Below, one piece after another: positions 28,701-40,263 of a stretch of 64,000 nucleotides of DNA (position 1 is its first letter; the number at the start of each line of letters is the position of its first letter). Made by a program: the position numbers and the translations under genes. Location: NCBI RefSeq assembly GCF_900114825.1, contig NZ_FOUI01000001.1, forward strand, positions 248,001 to 312,000. The letters are read 5' to 3'. The notes beneath the pieces were generated by a model, which saw only the letters and a list, made by a program, of their open reading frames with translations, ran no database searches and had not been told where the DNA came from. The DNA is from Halopseudomonas yangmingensis. GTDB taxonomy: Bacteria; Pseudomonadota; Gammaproteobacteria; Pseudomonadales; Pseudomonadaceae.

Positions 28701-29231
28701 CTGGTCGAAGCGCTGAATACCCTTGAACAGGTGATCCGGCGCATAGACCGCGAGACCCGTGCGCGTTTTCGCGAAACCTTCGATCGTATCAATCAGGGCC
28801 TGCAGGCGCTGTTTCCGCGGGTGTTCGGTGGTGGCAATGCCAGTCTGGAGCTGACTGGGGATGATTTGCTGGATACCGGGGTGGCGATCATGGCGCAGCC
28901 GCCGGGCAAGAAAAACAGCACCATTCACCTGCTCTCCGGTGGTGAGAAAGCGCTGACCGCGATTGCCTTGGTGTTCTCGATCTTCCAGCTGAACCCGGCG
29001 CCGTTCTGCATGCTCGACGAGGTCGATGCCCCGCTCGACGATGCCAACGTCGGGCGTTACGCCCGCATGGTCAAGGAGATGTCCGATCGTGTGCAGTTTA
29101 TCTATATCACCCATAACAAGATCGCCATGGAAATGGCCGATCAGTTGCTTGGTGTGACCATGCATGAACCAGGCTGCTCGCGGCTGGTCACAGTTAACGT
29201 GGAGGAGGCGGCAGCGCTGGCGGCGGTGTAA
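25728..29231 (+). CDS. smc: Smc, chromosome segregation ATPase
   Basis: Smc forms the condensin ring that organises and separates sister chromosomes with ScpA and ScpB (neither is in this window). The 1167-residue product has an N-terminal ATPase head with Walker A VGPNGCGKSN near residue 32. Long Gln/Glu-rich coiled coils flank a hinge at about residues 500-640. The C-terminal head has the signature LSGGEKALTAIAL and Walker B FCMLDEVDAPLDDANV. Length is as in other pseudomonads. Confidence 0.97.
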   Translation: MRLKCIKLAGFKSFVDPTTVYFPTNMGAVVGPNGCGKSNIIDAVRWVMGESSAKNLRGESMTDVIFNGSNSRKPVGQASIELVFDNSDGSLKGEYAGYAEISIRRKVTREAQNQYFLNGTKCRRRDITDIFLGTGLGPRSYSIIEQGMISRLIEAKPDELRLFIEEAAGISKYKERRRETENRIRRTHENLARLTDLREELERQLGHLQRQAQAAEKYKEYKAEERQLKAQLLALRWQALDARSGDYQQRVANLEVAFEGLIADQRQAESAIETQRDLHARLGDEFNQVQGRFYSLGAEISRIEQALQFNRDRQQQLRNDLQQTEQAWQEAHSHLTQDQALQADLAGELAEIEPQLELLAAAEEDAGEQLQVAEQAMHDWQQAWDQFNHSSSAPRQQAEVEQSRIRHLEQALERLGERIRRLQDEAGGLSVGSLDEELESLAEQLAELDLRSEDDRQRLDELGEQLQLQRDTQTALGQEQDIRRNEQQRASGRLASLEALQQEALQHGQGVREWLQRHGLQDSLRLAECLQVQPGWESAVETVLAEDLQAICLTQLDQQIDSLQDFSRGRLRLVEQLQAGDSGGLADGSLLQQVSSTLDLSPWLAQVYTAADLPEALQRRHALRPGESLITADGHWLGRNWLRLRRGEEAGSGVLARRQQIIELQQQLEQAEQALADGEQKLQQQRQGISQLEQQREQLQHGLARLGREHGELKAQWSARQVRVEQVNARRQRIADDLQELQAQREQEQEQLAEARLLLQEALERMASDGEQRERLLGRRDQVRERLDQARQLARYNKEQAHQLALRAQSLRAQQGSAGQALERLQLQIERLAERREQLQMTLEDSQAPEEDQRLQLEELLEQRLAVEQQLAQARQAMEQADQQLREQEQRRTRAEQQAQQLRGQLDEQRLDLRDLQSRRQALEEQLLESGYDLHGVLDSLPAEASEAGWEQQLAQLDARIQRLGAINLAAIDEYQQQSERKRYLDAQNDDLVEALNTLEQVIRRIDRETRARFRETFDRINQGLQALFPRVFGGGNASLELTGDDLLDTGVAIMAQPPGKKNSTIHLLSGGEKALTAIALVFSIFQLNPAPFCMLDEVDAPLDDANVGRYARMVKEMSDRVQFIYITHNKIAMEMADQLLGVTMHEPGCSRLVTVNVEEAAALAAV

Positions 29232-29265
29232 ACTGCGCAACAGTCATGTTAGTGTCTTTTCAGCG

Positions 29266-29289
29266 GCGCAGTTTGTCGGCAAACTGCGC
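29266..29289 (+). other. Perfect hairpin between smc and zipA
   Basis: GCGCAGTTTG (29266-29275) and CAAACTGCGC (29280-29289) form a 10-bp stem with a TCGG loop. The right arm is repeated as AAACTGCGCAAC at 29230-29241 over the smc stop, so the left arm could pair with either copy. There is no T tract, so simple termination is not clear. Confidence 0.6.
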
Positions 29290-29326
29290 AACTTCAGCTT
29301 TCCAGGACAACAGGAACTAGATATTC

Positions 29327-33514
<4,188 letters not shown>

Positions 33515-33661
33515 GCCAAAACTGACAACTTGGCGTAGAGGCCGATATTCAAGGCCGGAATGCTGGTTCATATCATGGCTGTCCGCGCTAGACTGGCATC
33601 GCTCCATGTCGCCGAATGGGTCTGCGGTGAATGGATTCTCTTTTATGCCACGGAGTTCTTC

Positions 33662-34414
33662 ATGTCTGCAGCTGATTCGCCCCACCTGTTCTACCGCCGT
33701 GTGATCTTCGAGGTCGAGCCCGGCCTGTGCCGGGTGGCGATGGAGGATGAACACCACCGCTTCGAGCTGGCGGTTGGTCACGATGGCGAGCAGATCACCT
33801 CGGTGCACAGTCAGGCCAAACGCACGCCCTGGTCGGTATGCCCGCAGGCCGAACGCAAGTTGCAGGCGTTTGTCGGTCAACCGCTGCGCCAGCGAATCAG
33901 TTCCCGCTTGTCGGGTATTGATGCCAAGCAGCAGTGCACCCACCAGTACGATCTGCTGACCGTCGCGTTGGCCCAGGCGCTATCGCCAGGACGTCGCGAG
34001 TATGTCTCGCGGGTGCGCGGGGCAATGCACGAATACCGGCATGCCGAACTGTTTCTGGATGGCCGGCAGCTGCTTGACTGGCGCCTGCGTGGCACCCGGA
34101 TCGACAGTCAGGATGTGTTTGATCAGCGCGACTTGCGTGACCTGATGGGCTGGGCCGAGGCCGAGCTGGATGACCCGACGCTGGAGGCCCTGTATGTGCA
34201 GCGGCGGGCAGTGATGGTGGCTGCCAGCAAGGGCTACAACCTGGATCTGGTGCCGAATGCCGGGGTGGCCATGCGCGCCCGCGCCGGCGCCTGTTTCGTG
34301 TTCCAGCCGGAGCGTGCCGACCAGGCGCTGCGTATGCGTGGCAGCACCCGTGACGATGTGCAGCAGGCGGCTGACCTGCTTAGTGACTGGGGTATCCCGT
34401 TGGTCAATCTGTAG
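33662..34414 (+). CDS. DUF2889 family protein of unknown function
   Basis: The 250-residue product resembles the DUF2889 family. It starts with a beta-rich part (YRRVIFEVEPGLCRVAMED), has a Cys-His pair in the middle (QQCTHQYDLLTVAL), and a C-terminal part with DWRLRGTRIDSQDVFDQRDL. The ATG at 33662 follows GGAG with 6-base spacing; the frame stays open upstream to 33560 but without ribosome-binding support. Function is not known to me. It is convergent with the YhhQ gene, with 3 bases between stops. Confidence 0.7.
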   Translation: MSAADSPHLFYRRVIFEVEPGLCRVAMEDEHHRFELAVGHDGEQITSVHSQAKRTPWSVCPQAERKLQAFVGQPLRQRISSRLSGIDAKQQCTHQYDLLTVALAQALSPGRREYVSRVRGAMHEYRHAELFLDGRQLLDWRLRGTRIDSQDVFDQRDLRDLMGWAEAELDDPTLEALYVQRRAVMVAASKGYNLDLVPNAGVAMRARAGACFVFQPERADQALRMRGSTRDDVQQAADLLSDWGIPLVNL

Positions 34415-34417
34415 ACT

Positions 34418-35083
34418 TCAGCCTCTGGCTCCCAGGGCGTCCAGTTGCCGGGCTGGCAGCAGGCGCACAATGGCTGTCAGCAACATGCCGTACAGCGGCA
34501 CGAACAGCATCATGCTGATGGCCAGCTTGATCACATAGTCGACCGTGGCAATTTCCACCCAGTTGGCCGCCATAAAGGGATCGCTGCTCTGCCAGAAAGC
34601 CACCGAGAAGAACATATAAGTATCCAGCAGATTGCCCAGCAGGGTTGAGGCCGCTGGTGCAACCCACCATTGGCGCAGGTTGCGCAGGCGGTCGAATACC
34701 TGGATATCCAGCAGCTGACCGAGGGCATAGGCGAGGAAGCTGGCCAGCGCGATGCGAAATACAAAGCTGTTGAATTCGCCGAGCGCCATCAGGCCACCAA
34801 AGCGCGCCTCATGGAACAGCACCGACACCACATAGGAGGCTACCAGCGCCGGCAGCATGACCCGGGCGATCACCCGCCGTGCGGCCTGCTTGCCCATCAG
34901 TCGAACGCTCAGGTCGGTGGCGAGGAAAATGAACGGAAAGCTGAACGCACCCCAGGTGCTGTGCCAGCCGAACAGGGTGATCGGCAACTGCACCAGGTAG
35001 TTGCTGGCAATGATGATGAGAATGTGAAAGGCAACAAGACCGGCCACAACCTGACGGCTGACCGATGCGGTAATCAACGACAT
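34418..35083 (-). CDS. yhhQ: YhhQ/VUT-family queuosine precursor transporter
   Basis: The 221-residue membrane protein belongs to the VUT family (COG1738), whose E. coli member YhhQ imports the queuosine precursors preQ0 and preQ1. About six helices are visible, with the family motifs SNYLVQLPI, FPFIFLATDLSVRLMGKQAAR and ASTLLGNLLDTYMFF. Its leader carries a preQ1-I riboswitch-like element whose Shine-Dalgarno sits in the pseudoknot, which strongly supports the substrate. No other queuosine gene is in the window. Confidence 0.92.
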   Translation of the reverse strand: MSLITASVSRQVVAGLVAFHILIIIASNYLVQLPITLFGWHSTWGAFSFPFIFLATDLSVRLMGKQAARRVIARVMLPALVASYVVSVLFHEARFGGLMALGEFNSFVFRIALASFLAYALGQLLDIQVFDRLRNLRQWWVAPAASTLLGNLLDTYMFFSVAFWQSSDPFMAANWVEIATVDYVIKLAISMMLFVPLYGMLLTAIVRLLPARQLDALGARG

Positions 35084-35089
35084 GTGATG

Positions 35090-35124
35090 TCCTTTTTAGG
35101 CTGAATGGGGTTAGGGAACCCATT
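35090..35124 (-). promoter_or_regulatory. preQ1-I riboswitch controlling yhhQ
   Basis: Read on the minus strand, the leader has stem P1 AAUGGG/CCCAUU (bases 35124-35119 with 35109-35104). The loop UUCCCUAAC and an A-rich tail CAGCCUAAAAAGGA follow. This aligns closely with the known preQ1-I aptamer pattern (GGGUC..UAACCCC then A-rich tail ending AAGG). The AAGGA is also the ribosome-binding site, 6 bases before the yhhQ ATG, and loop UCC can pair with GGA. Ligand binding would therefore block translation. Confidence 0.82.
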
Positions 35125-35319
35125 GCCGCAGCCACCATGACTGCGAGCGGCCAGCATTCTAGCGGTTTGTTGCGGGGTTGGATAGGTTCAGCCGAGCTGC
35201 AGCTGCCGTCGCAGACTTTTGCCGGCCAGCTATCGCCCCTGCGCCGCTTGGGCTATCTTTTGCTGGCAGTGGTTCCCTGCACCGGTCAGCGGAACTCCCC
35301 ACCTTGCCGAGGCTGTTGC

Positions 35320-37701
35320 ATGCGGATTCCCGAAGTGCCTGATAACGAAGCCGAGCGCCTGGCAGCCCTGCATGCCACCGGTCTGCTGCATACCCCGGCC
35401 GAGGCACGCTTTGACCGTATTACCCGGCTGGCCCGCCAGTTGTTCGGGGTGCAGTCGGCGGTGATTTCACTGGTCGCCGATGACTATCAGTGGTTCAAAT
35501 CGCGTCAGGGACTGGATGTTTGCCAGACCTCCCGGGAAATTTCCTTTTGCGGCCATGCAATCCTGCAGGACAGCATCTTCCTGGTCGAGGATGCCCGTCT
35601 GGATCCGCGCTTTGCCGATAACCCGCTGGTCACCGGTGGCCCCTGTATTGCCTTCTATGCGGCGGCACCGCTGAGCATTGCCGATGACCAGCGTATCGGC
35701 ACCCTCTGTGTGCTCGACCCGCAGCCACGCCAGCCGGATGCCGGGACCTTGCAGGCGTTGCGTGATCTGGCCGATCTGGCCGAGGTGGAAATCAGTCGCC
35801 AGCAACTGCAGGATCAGCTGCAACGCGCCGAGCTGGCCGAGCAGCGCCTGCACTGGGTGATCGAAGGTACCCATGTCGGCACTTGGGAATGGAATGTGCA
35901 AAGTGGCGAGACTGTGTTCAACCAGCGCTGGGCCGAAATGGTCGGCTACCGCCTTGAGGAGCTGGCGCCGATCAGTATTGAAACCTGGACCTCGCTGGCA
36001 CACCCGGATGACCTGCAGCTATCAGGGCAGGCGCTGGGAAAACACTTTTCCGGCGAATCCGACTACTACGATGTGATCTGCCGCATGCGGCACCGCGATG
36101 GGCACTGGGTCTGGGTACATGACCGGGGGCGGCTGGTCAGTCGCACGGCGGCGGGTGAGCCGTTGCTGATGGCCGGTACGCATGCCGACGTTACCGATCA
36201 GGTTCAGGCCAGGCTGGCTCTGGAACAGAGCGAGTCGCAATTTCGTACCCTGGTTGGCAATATTCCCGGTATTACCTACCGCTGTCTGCACGACGAACAC
36301 TGGACCATGCTGTACATCAGTGGTGAGGTGGACCCACTGTCCGGCTACCCGGCCGATGAGTTTATCGGCAATCGGGTGCGCAGCTACCAGAGCATCATCC
36401 ATCCCGACGAGCATGCGCGTCTGGAGCGTGAGGTGGGTGGGGCGATAGCGCGAGGCGCGCCCTGGGAGGTGGAATATCGCGTTTGCCATCGTGATGGCAC
36501 CGTGCGTTGGGCCAAGGAGCGAGGCACACCGGTTTTTGATGAGCAGGGCCAGTTGCAGTACATGGACGGTTTTATCCTCGATATCACCCGGGAAAAACAA
36601 CTGCAGCTTGACCGTGACAACTATCTGGAGGCGCTTAGCGAAAGCGAGCAGCGCCTGCGCGGGTTGTTCGACCTGTCACCCATAGGCATCGCCCTGAACG
36701 ATCTGAATACCGGCCAATTCGTGCAGGTAAATGCCGCACTGCTGGCCCCCACCGGTTACACCGAGGAGGAGTTTCTCGGCTTGAGTTACTGGGAGGTAAC
36801 GCCTATTGAATACGAGGACGCCGAGCGCCTGCAACTGATAAGCCTGCGCGAAACCGGCCGTTACGGACCCTTTGAGAAGGAGTACCTGCGCAAGGATGGC
36901 AGTCGCTACCCGGTGCTGTTGAACGGCATGCTGGTCACGGATGCTGGTGGGCGCGAGCTGATCTGGTCGATGATCGAGGACATTTCCGAACGCAAGCGCA
37001 TTGACCGGATGAAAAACGAGTTCATTTCCACCATCAGTCATGAACTGCGCACCCCGCTGACGGCGGTCAGTGGTGCCCTCTCGCTGTTGGCCTCGGGCGC
37101 GGCCGGCGAGCTGCCGGGCAGTGCCAAGACCATGGTGGAGCTGGCTGATCGCAACAGTCAGCGGCTGTTGCTGCTGATCAGCGATCTGCTGGACATGGAA
37201 AAACTGCTGGCCGGCAAGATGCCGATCAACGTGCAGGAACACAGGTTGGCAACCTTGCTGGACGAGGCAATTGAGACCATGCAGCCCTATGCCGGGCAGT
37301 TTTCCGTCAGTCTCAAGCTCGGGCCGGTTGCCTCAGAGGCCAGGGTGCGGGTGGATGCGCCGCGCTTCCAGCAGATCATGGCCAACCTGCTGTCGAATGC
37401 CATCAAGTTTTCGCCGCCACAATCGCGGGTGGATGTGGAACTGGCCAGTGCAGCCGGCCGCTGGCTGGTCAGGGTGCGCGATCAGGGGCCGGGTATTCCG
37501 CTGGAGTTTCAGCCGCAGATCTTCCAGAAGTTTGTCCAGGCCGATGCCTCGGACCGGCGCTCGCGCTCCGGCACCGGATTGGGCCTGGCCATTACCCATG
37601 CGCTGTGTCAGCGCATGGGTATTGAAATCAGCTTCAGCTCAACGCCGGGGGAAGGTACCGAGTTTGTGCTGGGTATTCCGGCTGTTGGGGATGCCTGCTG
37701 A
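35320..37701 (+). CDS. GAF-PAS-PAS-PAS sensor histidine kinase
   Basis: This 793-residue kinase has no obvious membrane segment. An N-terminal GAF domain (about residues 20-160; FGVQSAVISLVADDYQWFKS) is followed by three PAS/PAC units (about 175-300, 300-430, 440-560; for example WEWNVQSGETVFNQRW). The transmitter has H-box His574 (STISHELRTPLTAVSGAL) and an ATPase domain (NLLSNAIKF; DQGPGIP; SGTGLGLAI). It has no receiver. The ATG at 35320 follows GAGG with good spacing; the frame is open to 35137 but that part is unlike GAF. It overlaps the next kinase gene by one base. Confidence 0.88.
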   Translation: MRIPEVPDNEAERLAALHATGLLHTPAEARFDRITRLARQLFGVQSAVISLVADDYQWFKSRQGLDVCQTSREISFCGHAILQDSIFLVEDARLDPRFADNPLVTGGPCIAFYAAAPLSIADDQRIGTLCVLDPQPRQPDAGTLQALRDLADLAEVEISRQQLQDQLQRAELAEQRLHWVIEGTHVGTWEWNVQSGETVFNQRWAEMVGYRLEELAPISIETWTSLAHPDDLQLSGQALGKHFSGESDYYDVICRMRHRDGHWVWVHDRGRLVSRTAAGEPLLMAGTHADVTDQVQARLALEQSESQFRTLVGNIPGITYRCLHDEHWTMLYISGEVDPLSGYPADEFIGNRVRSYQSIIHPDEHARLEREVGGAIARGAPWEVEYRVCHRDGTVRWAKERGTPVFDEQGQLQYMDGFILDITREKQLQLDRDNYLEALSESEQRLRGLFDLSPIGIALNDLNTGQFVQVNAALLAPTGYTEEEFLGLSYWEVTPIEYEDAERLQLISLRETGRYGPFEKEYLRKDGSRYPVLLNGMLVTDAGGRELIWSMIEDISERKRIDRMKNEFISTISHELRTPLTAVSGALSLLASGAAGELPGSAKTMVELADRNSQRLLLLISDLLDMEKLLAGKMPINVQEHRLATLLDEAIETMQPYAGQFSVSLKLGPVASEARVRVDAPRFQQIMANLLSNAIKFSPPQSRVDVELASAAGRWLVRVRDQGPGIPLEFQPQIFQKFVQADASDRRSRSGTGLGLAITHALCQRMGIEISFSSTPGEGTEFVLGIPAVGDAC

Positions 37702-39713
37702 TGCCGGCTCGCTCACTGCGCTCCCGTTTGGCACCCTACTTGCTGGTAGGTCTGTGTTTTGCCCTGTTACTGGCGTTGTTTGAGTACGCGCTGCAGTTGC
37801 GTGAGACCCTGCAGCAGAGCCGTCAGCAGGAAATGCTGCATGATCAGGCCGCACGCCTGCGCATGCAGCTGGAAAGCGAGATCAACGCCGCTGCCTTTCT
37901 CGCTACCGGGGTTGAGTCCTACGTGGTGGCACGCGAAGGTCAGGTGAACTCGGATGAGGTACAGCGCATTCTGGCGCTGGTTTTCGAACGTGGCAGGCAT
38001 TTTCGCAATATCGGCATAGCGCCGGATAACCGCATCCGCTGGGTATTTCCGCTGGCCGGCAATGAAGCCGCGGTAGGTTTTGATTACACCGAGCATCCGC
38101 AGCAGTGGGCGGATGTGCAGCGGGTCATGCTGAGTACGCGTGGCATCCTGTCCGGTCCCCTGGAACTGGTGCAGGGCGGGCGGGGGCTGGTGTACCGCGC
38201 ACCGATCCGCATTGGCGGTGAGTATTGGGGCCTGCTCACTACGGTGATAGATGCCGACAGCCTGTTTGCGCTGTTGCCTGCGCCGGACCGGCCGGATGCC
38301 TTGCGGGTGGCCCTGCGGCATGCATCGGGTGCAGATGGCCCCGGTGCGGTGTTCTATGGTGATCCGGCGCTGTTTCAGCGGGACCAGCAACCCCTGCTGT
38401 TGAGCCTGCCGGGCGAAGCCGACTGGGAAATGGCCTATGCACTGCCAGCGCCTTCGTCCTCTGCATTCTGGATGATTCGTGCCGGCGGTTACCTGTTGTG
38501 CCTGTTGCTGGCGATGTTGGCAGCCCTGGCACTGCGCCTGTTGTGGCAGCGCAATCTGTTGCGCCGGCTGGAGACGCTGGTTGAACAGCGCAGTGGCGAA
38601 CTGGCGGACACCAATGAGCTGTTGTCCTCGGTGCTGGCCTCGGCCCGGGCCTTTGCCATTGTTGCGGTGGATCTCAACGGGATTATTCAGGTTTTCAATG
38701 CCGGTGCCGAGCGTATGCTGGGCTATCCGGCTGATGAAGTGGTTGGCAAGCGTCCGGTGACGCTGTTTCTGCTGGGTGATGAATTGCGCCAGCGGGCACG
38801 GCAACTGGCCGGGGAACTGGGCCGTGAGTTGCAGGGTGACGAAGTCTTTACCCTTCGGGCGCGTCAGGGCATTGAGGAAATGATGCAGCTGCATTACCGC
38901 CACCGGGATGGTCGGCTGATTCCGGTACAGGTGGTGGTCAGTGCCATCCGCGATCAGCATGGAGAGGTCACTGGCTATTTGGGTATAGCCGAGGATATCA
39001 GCGAGCGGCAACGCAACCAGACCCTCAAGGATCAGTTCATTTCCACTGTCAGCCATGAGCTGCGCACGCCGCTCACCGCCATCAGTGGCGCCTTGCGGCT
39101 GCTGCAGTCAGGCACCCTCGGTGAGGTGCCGCAGGCCATGCAATCGATGCTGGCGATTGCCGGCAACAACAGCCAGCGGCTCGGGCTGCTGATCAATGAC
39201 CTGCTGGATATCGAAAAGCTGATGGCCGGGCGCATGGCCTTTGACCTGCAGCCGGTGTCACCAGAACAGGTGGCGCAGACGGTTGTGCATGATCTGCAGC
39301 AACTGGCCGCCAGTCGAAGGGTCGAGCTGGATTTACGCAGCCAGTCGGCGTCGGCGATACAGGTGGATGCCCTGCGTCTGCAGCAAATATTGACCAATCT
39401 GGTGGGCAATGCCATCAAGTTCTCTGATGCGGGCGGCCGGGTGAGTATTGGTTTTGAGGAAGCCGGGCAGTGGCTGCGGATTGTTGTACAGGATCAGGGG
39501 CCGGGGATTGATCCGGCTTTCCACGAACGGATCTTTCAGCGCTTTGCCCAGGCTGACGGCAGTGACCAGCGACGTGCCCAGGGTACCGGCCTGGGCCTGG
39601 CTATCTGCAAGGAGCTGACCGAGCAGATGGGTGGGCATATTGGCTTTGAGTCGACGCCGGGGCAGGGCAGCCTGTTCTGGGTGGAGTTTCCCGGTTGTCG
39701 CACCGAGGGTTAA
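37701..39713 (+). CDS. CHASE-PAS membrane sensor histidine kinase
   Basis: The 670-residue kinase has an N-terminal membrane helix (YLLVGLCFALLLALFEYAL) and a periplasmic CHASE-type domain (about residues 35-250; GVESYVVAREGQV, FRNIGIAPDNRIRWVFPL). A second helix follows (MIRAGGYLLCLLLAMLAALA), then a PAS domain (about 310-440) and a transmitter with His452 (STVSHELRTPLTAISGAL). Its transmitter closely resembles that of the upstream kinase (for example SQRLGLLINDLLDIEKLMAG against SQRLLLLISDLLDMEKLLAG), which suggests duplication with exchange of sensory parts. The start overlaps the preceding stop (TGATG). Confidence 0.88.
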   Translation: MPARSLRSRLAPYLLVGLCFALLLALFEYALQLRETLQQSRQQEMLHDQAARLRMQLESEINAAAFLATGVESYVVAREGQVNSDEVQRILALVFERGRHFRNIGIAPDNRIRWVFPLAGNEAAVGFDYTEHPQQWADVQRVMLSTRGILSGPLELVQGGRGLVYRAPIRIGGEYWGLLTTVIDADSLFALLPAPDRPDALRVALRHASGADGPGAVFYGDPALFQRDQQPLLLSLPGEADWEMAYALPAPSSSAFWMIRAGGYLLCLLLAMLAALALRLLWQRNLLRRLETLVEQRSGELADTNELLSSVLASARAFAIVAVDLNGIIQVFNAGAERMLGYPADEVVGKRPVTLFLLGDELRQRARQLAGELGRELQGDEVFTLRARQGIEEMMQLHYRHRDGRLIPVQVVVSAIRDQHGEVTGYLGIAEDISERQRNQTLKDQFISTVSHELRTPLTAISGALRLLQSGTLGEVPQAMQSMLAIAGNNSQRLGLLINDLLDIEKLMAGRMAFDLQPVSPEQVAQTVVHDLQQLAASRRVELDLRSQSASAIQVDALRLQQILTNLVGNAIKFSDAGGRVSIGFEEAGQWLRIVVQDQGPGIDPAFHERIFQRFAQADGSDQRRAQGTGLGLAICKELTEQMGGHIGFESTPGQGSLFWVEFPGCRTEG

Positions 39714-39723
39714 GGGAGGTTGT

Positions 39724-40110
39724 GTGACTGAATTGCAGCGGGTGATGTATGTGGAGGACGAGCCTGATATTCGGGCAGTGGCCAAGCTGGCACTGGAAGC
39801 GGTTGGTGGCTTGCAGGTGCTGGTTTGTGAGGGTGGCGAGCAGGCGTTACAGCAGGGACCGGAGTTTGCGCCGCAACTGATATTGCTGGATGTGATGATG
39901 CCGGGCATGGATGGGCCGGCCACCCTCGAAGCCCTGCGGGCTGAGCCGCGCCTGGCTGCGGTGCCGGTGGTATTTATGACCGCCAAAGTGCAGCCGCATG
40001 AGGTGGCGCATTTTCTCGGGTTGGGCGCAGTCGGCGTGATTGCCAAGCCATTTGACCCGATGCGCCTGGCCGATCAGGTGCGCGGGTTCTGGCAGCAGAC
40101 GGTTCACTGA
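39724..40110 (+). CDS. Single-domain response regulator
   Basis: A receiver-only protein of 128 residues with acidic residues in MYVEDEPDI, phosphoacceptor Asp56 (LILLDVMMPGMDG), Thr in FMTAKV and Lys in IAKPFDP. It has no output domain. The GTG start follows GGGAGG and lies 11 bases after the CHASE kinase, so the three genes form one unit. Without an HPt or DNA-binding partner nearby, its target must lie elsewhere or it acts by protein binding. Confidence 0.88.
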   Translation: MTELQRVMYVEDEPDIRAVAKLALEAVGGLQVLVCEGGEQALQQGPEFAPQLILLDVMMPGMDGPATLEALRAEPRLAAVPVVFMTAKVQPHEVAHFLGLGAVGVIAKPFDPMRLADQVRGFWQQTVH

Positions 40111-40131
40111 CCGGGTTGATGCGGGCGACTC

Positions 40132-40214
40132 CATTCACCACGTGAATGCTGGTGTTCTGTTCATTTCCTTGCCGTGTTTGCGTAAGGTAGGCACCCTGCT
40201 GACCCGTGGGTCAG
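40132..40214. promoter_or_regulatory. Two dyads upstream of the 3-hydroxyacyl-CoA dehydrogenase gene
   Basis: In the 153-base gap before the dehydrogenase gene there are two inverted repeats: CATTCAC-CAC-GTGAATG (40132-40148) and CTGACCC-GT-GGGTCAG (40199-40214). The first is 21 bases after the response-regulator stop and could be a weak terminator; the second is 49 bases before the ATG and looks more like an operator. Neither matches a motif I know. Confidence 0.45.
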
Positions 40215-40263
40215 GCCAGTTCAACCGGGCCTGTGGTCCGACTATCATCCGGAGGCAATTCTG

